Shown here in pieces: positions 47,034 to 56,486 of a stretch of 64,000 bases of DNA. The position numbers and the translations under genes are program-made. The first letter of the stretch is position 1; the number at the start of each line of letters is the position of its first letter. The DNA lies in contig NZ_FNOR01000009.1 in the NCBI RefSeq assembly GCF_900107095.1, positions 1 through 64,000 on the forward strand. Reading direction: 5' to 3'. The notes beneath the pieces were generated by a model. It made no database searches and was not told where the DNA came from. It worked only from the letters and a program-made list of their open reading frames with translations. Origin of the DNA: Collimonas sp. OK242. GTDB lineage: Bacteria; Pseudomonadota; Gammaproteobacteria; Burkholderiales; Burkholderiaceae_D.

Positions 47034-48971
47034 CTATACCGCAACTTTCATCGGCGCCAGATCGCTTCCCAGCGCATTCTTCAAATCATTCTCCAACGCT
47101 ATCAAGGTATTCCTTTGTGCAGTCAGTTCTTTCTGCAGCATTTCCACCGACTGGATTTTTTCTTCCAGGCTGTCGATCGCCACATGCACCCGCTCAATCG
47201 AATCGGTGCGTTGCTTGAGCTGCGACTTGTGCGCGCGGATCTGCTCCTCCAGCGGCGCCATCACCACCTTGAGCCAGGCATCGACGTCGCGATTGGCTTG
47301 CAAGAAACTCTGCTTCACGCGCGAGGCGATCGAATCGAAGAATTTCTGCATCAACACCACCTGGCTGGTCTTCACCAAGGTGACCGTGCCGAACTGACGG
47401 TGATAGGCGGTTTCGATCACGCCGATTTCATTGCGATACTTATCCAGCGAGAACGGCATCGGCGTCGACAGCGCCAGGCCGTGCTCGGTCGAGAACTTGC
47501 GGTACATGATGGTCATCATTTCCGAAATTTCATCCGTCTTCTGGCCCGACAGCATCAGGTTTTCCTGCGCCTTGTCAAAAAAATCTTTCACGGCGTGGCG
47601 AAAGCCGGCGGTAAACATGCTGCCTTCCATGGTCTCCCGCGCTTTGCGGATTTCTTCTTTCAGCAAGCCCATGCCCAGCGTCGAAAACACGCCCGCCGAC
47701 AGGCGCGCAAACACCATGCGCGTGCCCTGCAATTTCAGCAAGCTTTCGTCGAATTCCTTTTTCTCGATATCGATACGCTTCATCATGTGGCTGATGATGG
47801 AAGTATTCTTGCCGCGCAAGCTCTTCAATTCCAGCAACTGCTCGACCACGCTGCGGATATGCGCCGACATCAGGGCTTGCTTGGTGACCGTCAGATCATG
47901 GATGTCGCCAATCAATTGGGCCCGGATGATGTCGCGCTTGGCGGGAATCAACTCGCGCGACAAGGCATTTTCCAGGGCTGGCAAGCGGCTTTTCTTCAGC
48001 AGATCCGGCTCGCCGTTGATCTTGCCGACCAGGCCCTTTTGCGCCGACACCGGATACACCTGCGTCTCCGCCAAACCCAGCGTTTGCGCCACGCTCGATA
48101 CCTGCCGGCTGATTTGCTGCTCTACCTCGAACGGCGAACGCAGCTCGTCCCACATGCTGTCGATCTTGTTCAACACCACCATGCGGCCGGCGCCGCTGCC
48201 GATATGATGGCGCCAGACGTCGATATCGCTTTTGGTGACGCCGGTATCTGCCGCCAGAATGAACAATACTGCGTGGGCGTTGGGAATCAGGTTGAGCGTC
48301 AGCTCCGGCTCGGTGCCGATCGCGTTCAAACCCGGCGTATCGATAATCACCAGCCCCTCTTTCAGCAAGGGATGCGGAAAATTGACGATGGCGTGGCGCC
48401 ACTGGGAAATTTCGACGCGCCCCAGCGCATCGATGGCCATCGCGGCGTCCGGGTCGTCCTCGTCGTACAGGCCGTAGAGCTTGGCCTCTTCCACCGGCAC
48501 CCATTTGGTCAGGCTGACCTGCTTGAAGGCTTCCAGCATGCCGTCGGTGGATGAGATATCCAGCGGCAATACCGTCCAGACATGGTGTGCACCCTTGTAG
48601 TCGCTGGTCGATTGCGATTCTGCCCGGGTTTCTATCGGCAACAGACGGATGCACGACGGGAAAGAAGCGTCATACAGCAACTCGGTCGGACACATGGTGG
48701 TGCGGCCGGCGGCGGACGGCAAAATGCGTTGCCCGTAATCGGCAAAAAAGATCGCATTGATCAATTCCGATTTGCCGCGCGAAAATTCCGCGACGAAGGC
48801 GATCGACAATTTGTCGTCGGTCAGGCGCGCCAAGGCGCGGCTGATGCGCTGCTCGCTGGCGACATCCGACAGCTTCGAGGCGCTCGCCCATGTCTGATAA
48901 CGTCGCAAGGCGCCCGCCACGCCGGTACGCCATTCACTGTATTCCTGGAATTTTTGGACTAGATTGCTCAC
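47034..48971 (-). CDS. Dynamin-like GTPase
   Basis: The 645-residue protein is a bacterial dynamin family member. The GTPase domain shows a P-loop variant AEFSRGKSELINA (61-73), switch Thr in GRTTMCPTELLY, G3 DTPGLN and G4 LNKIDSMWDE. The remaining residues are helical and include a long coiled-coil region at the end (DSIEERVH-like; IDSLEEKIQSVEMLQKEL). A short hydrophobic stretch near 427-437 (AGVFSTLGMGL) could be a membrane paddle. Such proteins remodel or protect membranes. It is a single gene, while many bacterial dynamins come in pairs. It abuts mutY with no gap. Confidence 0.88.
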   Translation of the reverse strand: MSNLVQKFQEYSEWRTGVAGALRRYQTWASASKLSDVASEQRISRALARLTDDKLSIAFVAEFSRGKSELINAIFFADYGQRILPSAAGRTTMCPTELLYDASFPSCIRLLPIETRAESQSTSDYKGAHHVWTVLPLDISSTDGMLEAFKQVSLTKWVPVEEAKLYGLYDEDDPDAAMAIDALGRVEISQWRHAIVNFPHPLLKEGLVIIDTPGLNAIGTEPELTLNLIPNAHAVLFILAADTGVTKSDIDVWRHHIGSGAGRMVVLNKIDSMWDELRSPFEVEQQISRQVSSVAQTLGLAETQVYPVSAQKGLVGKINGEPDLLKKSRLPALENALSRELIPAKRDIIRAQLIGDIHDLTVTKQALMSAHIRSVVEQLLELKSLRGKNTSIISHMMKRIDIEKKEFDESLLKLQGTRMVFARLSAGVFSTLGMGLLKEEIRKARETMEGSMFTAGFRHAVKDFFDKAQENLMLSGQKTDEISEMMTIMYRKFSTEHGLALSTPMPFSLDKYRNEIGVIETAYHRQFGTVTLVKTSQVVLMQKFFDSIASRVKQSFLQANRDVDAWLKVVMAPLEEQIRAHKSQLKQRTDSIERVHVAIDSLEEKIQSVEMLQKELTAQRNTLIALENDLKNALGSDLAPMKVAV

Positions 48972-49009
48972 TATCTCTCTCGCCTATCTTCTCTAATTTT
49001 CTTTAATAT

Positions 49010-49831
49010 TCATTTCTGACATTTTTTGCAATAAAACGTCGAACGCTGCCCCTGTTTAATCTGCGTAATCAAGGTTCCGCAATTTCTACACGGCAACCCA
49101 GCACGATCATAGACGAAATAACTCTGTTGGAAGTAGCCAGATTGACCATCGGCACCAATAAAATCACGTAAAGTGCTGCCACCCTTGTCAATTGCCGCCG
49201 CTAAAATTATCCGAATGGCATCAACCAGCCGTTCATAGCGTGCCAGGCTGATGCGATGCGCCGGGGTTTTCGGATTGATGCCGGCGCGGAACAGGCTCTC
49301 GGAAGCGTAGATATTGCCGACCCCGACCACAATGTCGCCGGCCAGCAGCACCTGCTTGATCGGCGCGCTGCGGTTACGCGTCTTTTGATAAAGAATCTGG
49401 GCGGAGAAAATATCTTCCAGCGGCTCCAGCCCCAACCCTGCCAACAGCGCGTGCTGCTCCACCGGGCCGTCGGCAGCGGCGTGCCAGAGTACTGCGCCGA
49501 AACGCCGCGGATCGGTCAGCCGCAGCAGTTGCCGGCCAACCACCAGATCAAAATGATCATGCTTTTGCGGTTCAACGCCAAGCTCCAGGATACGCAGATG
49601 CCCGGACATCCCCAGATGGATAATCACGGTGCCGTGATCGAAGCGCAGCAACAGATACTTACCGCGACGGCCAGTACTGCTTACCCTATGGCCGATCAGC
49701 AGTTCCGGCAAATCGAGCGGAAACGGCCAGCGCAGGCCGCGGTGGCGAAAAGTAACGGCAGTCACTGCACGACCATCGAGATGCGGCGCAACGCCGCGTC
49801 GTGTCACTTCGACTTCAGGTAATTCGGGCAT
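49010..49831 (-). CDS. mutM: Formamidopyrimidine-DNA glycosylase
   Basis: MutM (Fpg) removes 8-oxoguanine paired with C. The 273-residue product starts MPELPEVEVTRRGVAPHL, with Pro2 and Glu3 forming the active site. It has the H2TH region (VVGVGNIYASESLFRAGINP) and the C-terminal zinc finger CRNC...CKKC, ending in CQK. Together with mutY it forms the GO system. Confidence 0.97.
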   Translation of the reverse strand: MPELPEVEVTRRGVAPHLDGRAVTAVTFRHRGLRWPFPLDLPELLIGHRVSSTGRRGKYLLLRFDHGTVIIHLGMSGHLRILELGVEPQKHDHFDLVVGRQLLRLTDPRRFGAVLWHAAADGPVEQHALLAGLGLEPLEDIFSAQILYQKTRNRSAPIKQVLLAGDIVVGVGNIYASESLFRAGINPKTPAHRISLARYERLVDAIRIILAAAIDKGGSTLRDFIGADGQSGYFQQSYFVYDRAGLPCRNCGTLITQIKQGQRSTFYCKKCQK

Positions 49832-49975
49832 GGTTCAGATACGTTCTCGGATGGAAAATTCTCAAACGGCATAGTCTACTTAACGGCAACTCAACTTCCA
49901 ATTCAACTGCTTTTTATGTACTTTTTGAAACAAATCCGGCGGCGGCTGCTGCGCATTGCTCTCTGGTTGGGCGTA

Positions 49976-50042
49976 AAATCAAGATTACCTCTGAAAACCG
50001 GTTTTCAGGAAATGACTAAGAACCTGAATGTAATCTTGATTT
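49976..50042. promoter_or_regulatory. Nested palindrome upstream of the TPR lipoprotein
   Basis: A perfect 13-bp inverted repeat (AAATCAAGATTAC at 49976-49988; GTAATCTTGATTT at 50030-50042) encloses a perfect 18-bp palindrome CTGAAAACCGGTTTTCAG (49991-50008). It lies 45 bases before the TPR gene start. It could be a dimeric regulator site or a folded leader. Confidence 0.55.
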
Positions 50043-50087
50043 CCTACATCAGGTCTCTACAAATGCATGCCAAGCCAGGATATTCCC

Positions 50088-51914
50088 TTGAAAAAAACCC
50101 TTGCCATTGTAACGCTCTCCACCTTGCTGTCGGCTTGCGCCGGTATAACACCCGGCAACGATGCTGCAAATCCTGATGCTGCCGCTGGCGCCGCTACCAC
50201 TTCTTCCCCTGTAGATGCCCCGACTGCCAGTCCTGAGCAAATCACAAGCCGCAAGCTGGCGCCCAGGGTGATGCCGGTCAAACCACCGGAAGAACATTTG
50301 CCGGCGGTAGCGTTGTCCAAGGAACTCCTGTTCAAAGTGCTCAGCTCTGAAATCGCTTTCCAGCGCGGCAACTGGCAATCCGCGTATGTAACCCTGCTGG
50401 GAGCGGCCCAGCAAACACGTGACCCGCGCCTGGCCCGGCGCGCGGCCGAAATGGCGCTCAGCGCCAAACAAGCCAACGAAGCGCTGGTCGCCATCCGCCT
50501 GTGGCGTGAGCTGGCCCCCGATTCGGACGAGGCAACCCAGTATTATCTCGGCTTCATCATGCTCAGCAACAATCTGGCAGAGGCCAGGCCAATTCTTGAA
50601 AAGCGCCTGCAAGACGCACCGCTGCAAGCGCGTGGCGTGATGATGCTGCAGATCCAGCGTTTGCTGGCGCGGGCGCAAGACAAGGCCGCCGCATTCACCT
50701 TGCTGGAACAACTGGTCACGCCCTACACCGCGATGGCGGAAGCGCATCTGGCGCTGGCGCAGCAAGCGTTCGGCTCGGGCAACAGCATCCGTGCTCAGGA
50801 GGAAGCGAAAATTGCGCTGGGTCTCAAACCCGATTCTGAACTGGCGATCCTGACCAGCGCGCAAGTCGCGCCGGACAGTAAGGACGTCGCACCCATCCTG
50901 ACCGATTTCCTCAAGAAATATCCGGGTTCGCGTGAAGTGCGGGTGGCTTACGCGCGTACCCTGATCGACCAGAAACAATATGAACAAGCCCGCAGTCAAT
51001 TTGAAATCCTGCTCAAAAGCGACAAGCAGGATGTCACCACTCTGCTGGCGCTCGGCCTGTTAAATGCGCAGATCGGCGACACCAAGGCTGCCGAACGCTA
51101 CCTGAGCAGTTACGTCGACCAACTGAACCAGCATCCAAACGAAGCACGCGACAACACCCAGGCCTTGCTGATCCTGGCACAGATCGCTGCCGATCGTAAC
51201 GACACCGACACCGCGCTGAAATGGCTGGCGCAAGTCGAGCCGGGCGATGCCTACCTGGATGCCCAGTTGCGGCGCGCCCAGTTGCTGTCCAAACGCGGCG
51301 ACCTGGCCGGCGCGCGCCGGGTGCTGGCTGAGATCGACACCAACGGCGAACATGAAAAGGCCCAGATAACCCAGGTGGAAGCACAATTGCTACGCGAATC
51401 CAATCGTCCGCAAGAAGCATTCAAAGTCCTGGAGACAGCGCTCAAGACGCAACCCGACAATCCCGACCTGCTGTACGACTACGCCATGGCGGCAGAAAAG
51501 CTGAACAACCTGAACGCCATGGAAACCGCGCTGCGCAAACTGATCGCGCTGGCGCCGGAGAATCAGCAAGCGTATAACGCGCTCGGCTACTCGCTGGCGG
51601 AGCGCAATATCCGTTTGCCGGAAGCGTTGGCGCTGATTCAGAAAGCGCTGGCGCTGGCGCCGCAAGATCCCTTCATTGTCGACAGCATGGGCTGGGTGCA
51701 ATACCGCATGGGTAACCTGAACGAAGCCGAGTCACGGCTGCGCAATGCCTACGGCTTGCTGCCCGATCCGGAAATCGGCGTACACCTTGGCGAAGTCCTG
51801 TGGGTGAAAGGACAAAAAACCGATGCGCAAAAATTGTGGCGTGAAGTGCGCCAGAAAGATCCGCAAAACGACGCGCTGAAAAACACGCTGACGCGGCTGG
51901 GCGCCAGCTTATGA
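50088..51914 (+). CDS. TPR-repeat lipoprotein
   Basis: The 608-residue product has a lipoprotein signal (start-KKTLAIVTLSTLLSACAG, lipobox Cys near residue 18) and about ten tetratricopeptide repeats, strongest at 330-580 (YNALGYSLAERNIRLPEALA and ALALAPQDPFIVDSMGWVQY). I chose TTG 50088 because AGGA lies 7 bases upstream and it gives a proper signal peptide; the ATG at 50067 adds seven unusual residues. TPR lipoproteins before lolB are common in betaproteobacteria and probably act in outer-membrane assembly. The partners are unknown. Confidence 0.85.
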   Translation: MKKTLAIVTLSTLLSACAGITPGNDAANPDAAAGAATTSSPVDAPTASPEQITSRKLAPRVMPVKPPEEHLPAVALSKELLFKVLSSEIAFQRGNWQSAYVTLLGAAQQTRDPRLARRAAEMALSAKQANEALVAIRLWRELAPDSDEATQYYLGFIMLSNNLAEARPILEKRLQDAPLQARGVMMLQIQRLLARAQDKAAAFTLLEQLVTPYTAMAEAHLALAQQAFGSGNSIRAQEEAKIALGLKPDSELAILTSAQVAPDSKDVAPILTDFLKKYPGSREVRVAYARTLIDQKQYEQARSQFEILLKSDKQDVTTLLALGLLNAQIGDTKAAERYLSSYVDQLNQHPNEARDNTQALLILAQIAADRNDTDTALKWLAQVEPGDAYLDAQLRRAQLLSKRGDLAGARRVLAEIDTNGEHEKAQITQVEAQLLRESNRPQEAFKVLETALKTQPDNPDLLYDYAMAAEKLNNLNAMETALRKLIALAPENQQAYNALGYSLAERNIRLPEALALIQKALALAPQDPFIVDSMGWVQYRMGNLNEAESRLRNAYGLLPDPEIGVHLGEVLWVKGQKTDAQKLWREVRQKDPQNDALKNTLTRLGASL

Positions 51915-52630
51915 TGCAAGCGTCAGGCAAGACCAGGTATATGACCAGGACCGCATGGCTGATGCTGGCGCCGATCCGGCGCAGCGGCCTGGCAGCGCTT
52001 GCCTTGGCCGCCGTTGTGCTCAGCGGCTGCAGCACTTTGCCGCCCTCATCCACATCGACCGCTGCGGCCAACACAAGCACCGCAACTACCGGCGGCAGCG
52101 GCGCGGCGCGGCAATATCATCAAACCATCGACGTCAGCGGCCGCCTGTCGATACGTTATCAGCAAGACGGCAAGGACCAGGCGATGCACGGCAGCTTTAC
52201 CTGGTCGCAAGACCAGCAGGAAACCATTATCACCCTGCTCTCGCCGCTGGGACAAACCCTGGCCACCATCAATATTGCGGCTGACCAGGCAACGCTCAAG
52301 CAAAGCGGCCAGCCCGTGCGCAGCGCCAGCGATGTCGATGCGCTGACGGTGCAAGCGCTGGGCTGGCCGTTGCCGATCGCCGGCCTGCGCGACTGGCTGC
52401 AAGGCTTTGGCCAGAGCGCCGCCGGCCAGCGTTTCACTGCAACCCCGCCAGCTGCCGCCGACAGCTTCAGCGTTACGACCGCCGACAACTGGCTGATCCA
52501 CTATACCAACTGGCAAGACCTGGACAGCGGCGCCGAAAGCTATCCGAAACGGATAGACCTGGCGCGCAATGCCACGCAAGCCGGCGACGTCGCGATCCGC
52601 ATCGTCATCGATAGCCGCCAGCCACACTGA
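51911..52630 (+). CDS. lolB: Outer-membrane lipoprotein receptor LolB
   Basis: LolB receives lipoproteins from LolA and places them in the outer membrane. The 239-residue precursor has a lipobox ([10 protein letters not shown]) and the LolB barrel pattern ([50 protein letters not shown]). It overlaps the TPR lipoprotein stop by four bases (ATGA). Other starts (ATG 51914, 51941) would shorten only the signal region. ispE follows 16 bases later. Confidence 0.9.
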   Translation: MMQASGKTRYMTRTAWLMLAPIRRSGLAALALAAVVLSGCSTLPPSSTSTAAANTSTATTGGSGAARQYHQTIDVSGRLSIRYQQDGKDQAMHGSFTWSQDQQETIITLLSPLGQTLATINIAADQATLKQSGQPVRSASDVDALTVQALGWPLPIAGLRDWLQGFGQSAAGQRFTATPPAAADSFSVTTADNWLIHYTNWQDLDSGAESYPKRIDLARNATQAGDVAIRIVIDSRQPH

Positions 52631-52646
52631 CCACACTGAGTTTGTA

Positions 52647-53537
52647 ATGACACGCATCCTGAACAACTGCCCGGCGCCGGCCAAGCTGAATCTTTTTTTA
52701 CACGTCACCGGACGCCGCCCGGATGGCTATCATCTGCTGCAAACCGTGTTCCAGCTGGTCGATTTCAGCGATCTTTTGCATTTCGAAGTGCGCGCTGACG
52801 ACCAGATCCGCCGCACCACCGAGATTGCCGGTGTGCCGGAAGAAAGCGACCTGATCGTCCGCGCCGCCAGATTGCTGCAAACCGCGATTCGTGAAAAAGC
52901 GGGCGCCGCAGGATTTGACGCCGCCCCGGCCACATTAGGCGCAAACATCCGCATCGAAAAAAATCTGCCTATGGGCGGCGGACTGGGCGGCGGCTCTTCC
53001 GATGCCGCCACCACGCTGATGGCGCTGAACCATCTCTGGCAAGGCGGCCTGTCGCGCGAAGAATTAATGGTTTTAGGCTTGCAGCTGGGCGCCGACGTGC
53101 CGTTTTTTCTGTTCGGACGGAATGCATTTGCAGAAGGAATCGGAGAAACCTTACAAATGCTTGACACTCCCGGGCAGTGGTTCGTTATAATTCAGCCCGG
53201 CGTAACAATTCCGACCGCATTAATTTTTTCAAGTTCGGAATTGACAAGGCGTACGAAACCCGTCAAAATGACGGACTTTTCGATAGGTACTAAAAAGCTC
53301 TTCGGAAAAAACGATTTGGAAGCTGTGGCTGCCAGGCAGTTCCCAGAAGTTGCCGATGCCATCAAATGGCTCAGTAATTATGGAGATGCCAGAATGACCG
53401 GATCCGGCGCCTGTATTTTTTGCGGCTTTACGCAAGAAAACGAGGCTGAGGAAGTACTGAAACTGGTACCGCGTCACTGGAAAGCATGGAAAGCCAAGGC
53501 GATGCAGGAACATCCGCTCGCGGGGTTGCTGAAGTAG
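52647..53537 (+). CDS. ispE: 4-diphosphocytidyl-2-C-methyl-D-erythritol kinase
   Basis: IspE is the GHMP kinase of the MEP isoprenoid pathway. The 296-residue product has the substrate start [20 protein letters not shown] and the ATP loop [20 protein letters not shown], with the catalytic Asp in [11 protein letters not shown]. The C-terminal motif reads [11 protein letters not shown] chose ATG 52647; the frame extends into lolB. The order lolB-ispE-tRNA-Gln-prs is widely conserved in betaproteobacteria. Confidence 0.96.
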   Translation: MTRILNNCPAPAKLNLFLHVTGRRPDGYHLLQTVFQLVDFSDLLHFEVRADDQIRRTTEIAGVPEESDLIVRAARLLQTAIREKAGAAGFDAAPATLGANIRIEKNLPMGGGLGGGSSDAATTLMALNHLWQGGLSREELMVLGLQLGADVPFFLFGRNAFAEGIGETLQMLDTPGQWFVIIQPGVTIPTALIFSSSELTRRTKPVKMTDFSIGTKKLFGKNDLEAVAARQFPEVADAIKWLSNYGDARMTGSGACIFCGFTQENEAEEVLKLVPRHWKAWKAKAMQEHPLAGLLK

Positions 53538-53627
53538 TAAAGAAGTACAGAATTCGGTTTAGCATCAGATTCAAGCGCAGGTTCATGACAAGCATTGCGC
53601 GGATTTATGGTAGACAACAAGTTGCGT

Positions 53628-53704
53628 AGGGGAATCGCCAAGCTGGTTAAGGCACTGGATTTTGATTCCAGCATTCGAAGGTTCGAATCCTTCTTCCCCT
53701 GCCA
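53628..53704 (+). tRNA. tRNA-Gln (anticodon UUG)
   Basis: A complete cloverleaf: acceptor AGGGGAA paired with TTCCCCT, anticodon stem CTGGA/TCCAG with loop TTTTGAT (anticodon TTG, reading CAA), T-loop GGTTCGAATCC, discriminator G and encoded CCA at 53702-53704. It lies between ispE and prs, its usual position. Confidence 0.95.
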
Positions 53705-53802
53705 TTAAATACGGACAATAATGTCCAGCAGGAAATTTGGTCTTACAGCGGCAGTCGGATTACGCCGCATCAGAAATACAAAACTGCACACAGCGAACAC
53801 AT

Positions 53803-53848
53803 AAGCCGCCAACGCAAGACTGCACCAGTCTGGCATTGTCGGCTTTTC
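53803..53848 (+). terminator. Two-part hairpin before prs
   Basis: AAGCCG (53803-53808) pairs with CGGCTT (53840-53845), enclosing a second perfect stem AGACTG/CAGTCT. TTTTCAACTTTTT follows. It may terminate the tRNA transcript or attenuate prs, whose start is 35 bases downstream. Confidence 0.45.
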
Positions 53849-53879
53849 AACTTTTTAACGACAGTATCCAGGGATATCC

Positions 53880-54830
53880 ATGGCAAACGAAAACCTGATG
53901 GTTTTTACCGGCAACGCAAACCCGGAACTAGCTATTGGAGTTGCCAAGCAACTCGGTATCCCGCTAGGCAAAGCCAACGTTACTAAATTCTCCGACGGCG
54001 AAGTAATGGTCGAGATTAACGAGAACGTCCGTGGCAAAGATGTATTCGTGCTGCAATCGACTTGCGCGCCGACCAATGACAACCTGATGGAAATCATGTT
54101 GATGGTCGATGCCTTGAAGCGTGCTTCGGCCGGCCGGATTACCGCCGCGATTCCTTATTATGGCTACGCACGGCAAGACCGCCGCCCACGTTCGGCGCGG
54201 GTTGCGATTTCAGCCAAGGTCGTCGCCAACATGTTGCAGGAAGCCGGCGTCGAACGTGTATTGATCATGGATCTGCACGCTGACCAGATTCAAGGCTTCT
54301 TCGATATCCCGGTCGACAATATTTACGCATCGCCGATTTTGCTGGGCGACCTGGTTAGCAAGAATTACGACGACCTGCTGGTCGTATCGCCGGACGTCGG
54401 CGGCGTGGTACGCGCCCGTGCACTGGCAAAACGCCTGAATTGCGACCTGGCGATCATCGACAAACGCCGGCCGAAGGCGAATGTGTCTGAAGTCATGAAC
54501 ATCATCGGTGAAGTCGAAGGCCGTAACTGCGTGATCATGGACGACATGGTCGATACCGCCGGCACCCTGACCAAGGCAGCCGAAGTATTGAAAGAGCGCG
54601 GCGCCAAGAAAGTAGTGGCTTACTGTACACATCCGGTGCTGTCCGGCCCTGCCCTCGAGCGTATCGTCAACTCGCCGCTGGATGAACTGGTGGTGGTCGA
54701 CACCATCCCGCTGTCGGCAGAAGCCAAGGCTTGCGGCAAGATCCGCCAGTTGTCATGTGCGGGCTTGCTGGCTGAAACGTTCAAGCGTATTACCAAGGGC
54801 GATTCGGTCATGTCGCTGTTTGCTGAATAA
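53880..54830 (+). CDS. prs: Ribose-phosphate pyrophosphokinase
   Basis: Prs makes PRPP from ribose 5-phosphate and ATP. The 316-residue product shows the family motifs [20 protein letters not shown] and the diphosphate-binding [19 protein letters not shown] with its flexible loop. The PRPP-binding signature is [25 protein letters not shown] lies five bases before the ATG. It is followed by rplY. Confidence 0.97.
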   Translation: MANENLMVFTGNANPELAIGVAKQLGIPLGKANVTKFSDGEVMVEINENVRGKDVFVLQSTCAPTNDNLMEIMLMVDALKRASAGRITAAIPYYGYARQDRRPRSARVAISAKVVANMLQEAGVERVLIMDLHADQIQGFFDIPVDNIYASPILLGDLVSKNYDDLLVVSPDVGGVVRARALAKRLNCDLAIIDKRRPKANVSEVMNIIGEVEGRNCVIMDDMVDTAGTLTKAAEVLKERGAKKVVAYCTHPVLSGPALERIVNSPLDELVVVDTIPLSAEAKACGKIRQLSCAGLLAETFKRITKGDSVMSLFAE

Positions 54831-54862
54831 CTATTTAGCATACTGAATTCGTATTCCCTGTT

Positions 54863-54884
54863 GCGTCGGCCGAAAGGCGGACGC
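54863..54884 (+). promoter_or_regulatory. Hairpin in the prs-rplY gap
   Basis: GCGTC and GACGC enclose a GCC/GGC stem around a GAAA tetraloop, 78 bases before rplY and just upstream of the terminator-like hairpin at 54896-54921. A GNRA-capped stem ahead of a ribosomal protein gene could be a protein-binding leader. Confidence 0.4.
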
Positions 54885-54895
54885 GGCAGGCTAAC

Positions 54896-54921
54896 AAAAC
54901 CCTCTGGTCGCGGAGGGTTTT
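54896..54921 (+). terminator. Terminator/attenuator between prs and rplY
   Basis: AAAACCCTC (54896-54904) pairs with GAGGGTTTT (54913-54921) and continues into T. It follows prs and lies 40 bases before rplY. Confidence 0.7.
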
Positions 54922-54961
54922 TACCGCCGGACTTCTATCCGGCACACAATGGAGCTTCAAA

Positions 54962-55588
54962 ATGAAAGTAATCGCATTTGTACGCAAAGAGCAGGGGACC
55001 GGAGCGAGCCGCCGCCTGCGCAATGCTGGCCAAACCCCAGGTATCGTTTATGGTGGTTCCGAAGCGCCGGTGAATATCTCGCTGGATCACAATGCGCTGT
55101 ACCACGCGCTGAAAAAAGAAACTTTCCACTCCTCGATCCTCGACCTCGAAATCGACGGCGCGGTACAGAAAGTTCTGCTGCGCGACTTCCAAGTCCACGC
55201 ATACAAACAACTGGTATTGCACGCTGACTTCCAGCGCGTTGATGCAAAACAAGCAATTCACGTTAAAGTGCCTCTGCACTTCGTCAATGCAGACGTAGCT
55301 CCTGCAGTGAAATTGTCTGGCGCCATCATCAGCCACGTTATCGCTGACCTGGACATCACTTGCTTGCCTGCCGACCTGCCAGAATTCGTCGAAGTCGATC
55401 TGATCAACATCGAAGTCGGTCACTCGATCCACTTGGCTGACCTGAAATTGCCTAAGGGCGTGACAGCGGTTTCGCAAGAAAACCTGACTATCGCTACTGC
55501 ATCGATCCCGGCCGGCAAGGTTGAAGCTGAAGCGCCTGCCGCGGCAGCTGCACCAGCTGCTGATGCTCCAGCTGCTGACAAGAAGTAA
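54962..55588 (+). CDS. rplY: Ribosomal protein bL25 (long, CTC form)
   Basis: This protein binds 5S rRNA in the large ribosomal subunit. The 208-residue product has the L25 5S-binding domain ([40 protein letters not shown]) and the CTC-type TL5 extension ([40 protein letters not shown]). An Ala-rich tail ends in DKK. Codon use is biased as in highly expressed genes. Two hairpins lie in its leader. Confidence 0.96.
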   Translation: MKVIAFVRKEQGTGASRRLRNAGQTPGIVYGGSEAPVNISLDHNALYHALKKETFHSSILDLEIDGAVQKVLLRDFQVHAYKQLVLHADFQRVDAKQAIHVKVPLHFVNADVAPAVKLSGAIISHVIADLDITCLPADLPEFVEVDLINIEVGHSIHLADLKLPKGVTAVSQENLTIATASIPAGKVEAEAPAAAAAPAADAPAADKK

Positions 55589-55631
55589 TAGCAATCGTAT
55601 TTGTCAAAGCGCCAGAGCGGTTTTCTGGTCG

Positions 55632-55659
55632 AAAAACCCGCCTTCGTGGCGGGTTTTTT
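55632..55659 (+). terminator. Terminator of rplY
   Basis: AAAACCCGCC pairs with GGCGGGTTTT around TTCGT and runs into TTTTTT. It is a strong rho-independent terminator 44 bases after the stop. Confidence 0.9.
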
Positions 55660-55777
55660 ATTGCTGCAAAGCTGTTTAAGATAAATCGCCGGGCCAGGAT
55701 TGGACGCTAGTGCGCAATATCCGCGATAATCGGCAAGGTCAAAACCGGCAAAGTCCAGAAAAGTACAAAGCAAACCT

Positions 55778-56362
55778 ATGTCCATTCGCCTCATCGTCGG
55801 CCTCGGCAATCCCGGCCCGGAATACGAGCAAACGCGCCACAACGCCGGCTTCTGGCTGGTCGACAATCTTGCCAACGAGCTCGGCCGCAAACTGGCCAGG
55901 GAAGCACGCTTCCACGCCTTCGTCGCCAAGACCAGCATCGCCGGCCAGGAAGTGTGGCTGCTGGAACCGCAGACTTTCATGAACCGCTCCGGTCAATCGG
56001 TCGGTGCGCTGGCGCGTTTCTACAAGATCGCGGCGGAAGAAATCCTGGTGGTGCATGATGAGCTGGATCTGCCGCCAGGCAGCGCCAAATTGAAAAAAGG
56101 CGGCTCGTCCGGCGGACATAATGGCTTAAAAGACATCACGGCCGCCCTTGGCACACAGGAGTACTGGCGCCTGCGGCTGGGTATAGGTCATCCTCGCAGC
56201 TTGAATCTGCAGCAGGTGGTCGCCGACTTCGTACTGCATCGCCCGCGCAAGGACGAACAATCGCTGATCGAAGATGCGATCAGCGATAGCCTGAAAATCA
56301 TTCCGCAGCTGTGCGAAGGTAAATTCGAGGCTGCGACCATGCAGTTGCATACCGTTAAATAA
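55778..56362 (+). CDS. pth: Peptidyl-tRNA hydrolase
   Basis: Pth frees tRNA from stalled peptidyl-tRNAs. The 194-residue product has the active-site Asn and His in [20 protein letters not shown] (N11, H21) and the HDELDLPPG motif (H93, D94). The [15 protein letters not shown] loop and GIGHP follow. It lies between rplY and ychF, a classic order. Confidence 0.96.
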   Translation: MSIRLIVGLGNPGPEYEQTRHNAGFWLVDNLANELGRKLAREARFHAFVAKTSIAGQEVWLLEPQTFMNRSGQSVGALARFYKIAAEEILVVHDELDLPPGSAKLKKGGSSGGHNGLKDITAALGTQEYWRLRLGIGHPRSLNLQQVVADFVLHRPRKDEQSLIEDAISDSLKIIPQLCEGKFEAATMQLHTVK

Positions 56363-56486
56363 GCCACTTAGACCGCCAAATAAGTCACTAAAAAGCGTCG
56401 CTAAAAACCCGCCAATACGATTGCCGCCGCTGCATCCGGTAAAATAGCGGGTTAGTTCCAATAATTCACTCTCTAAAGTCCATATC

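Noticed and set aside
46449-48554. 701-codon plus-strand open frame across mutY and the dynamin gene
   Set aside because: It spans two genes on the other strand and has no domain-like sequence.
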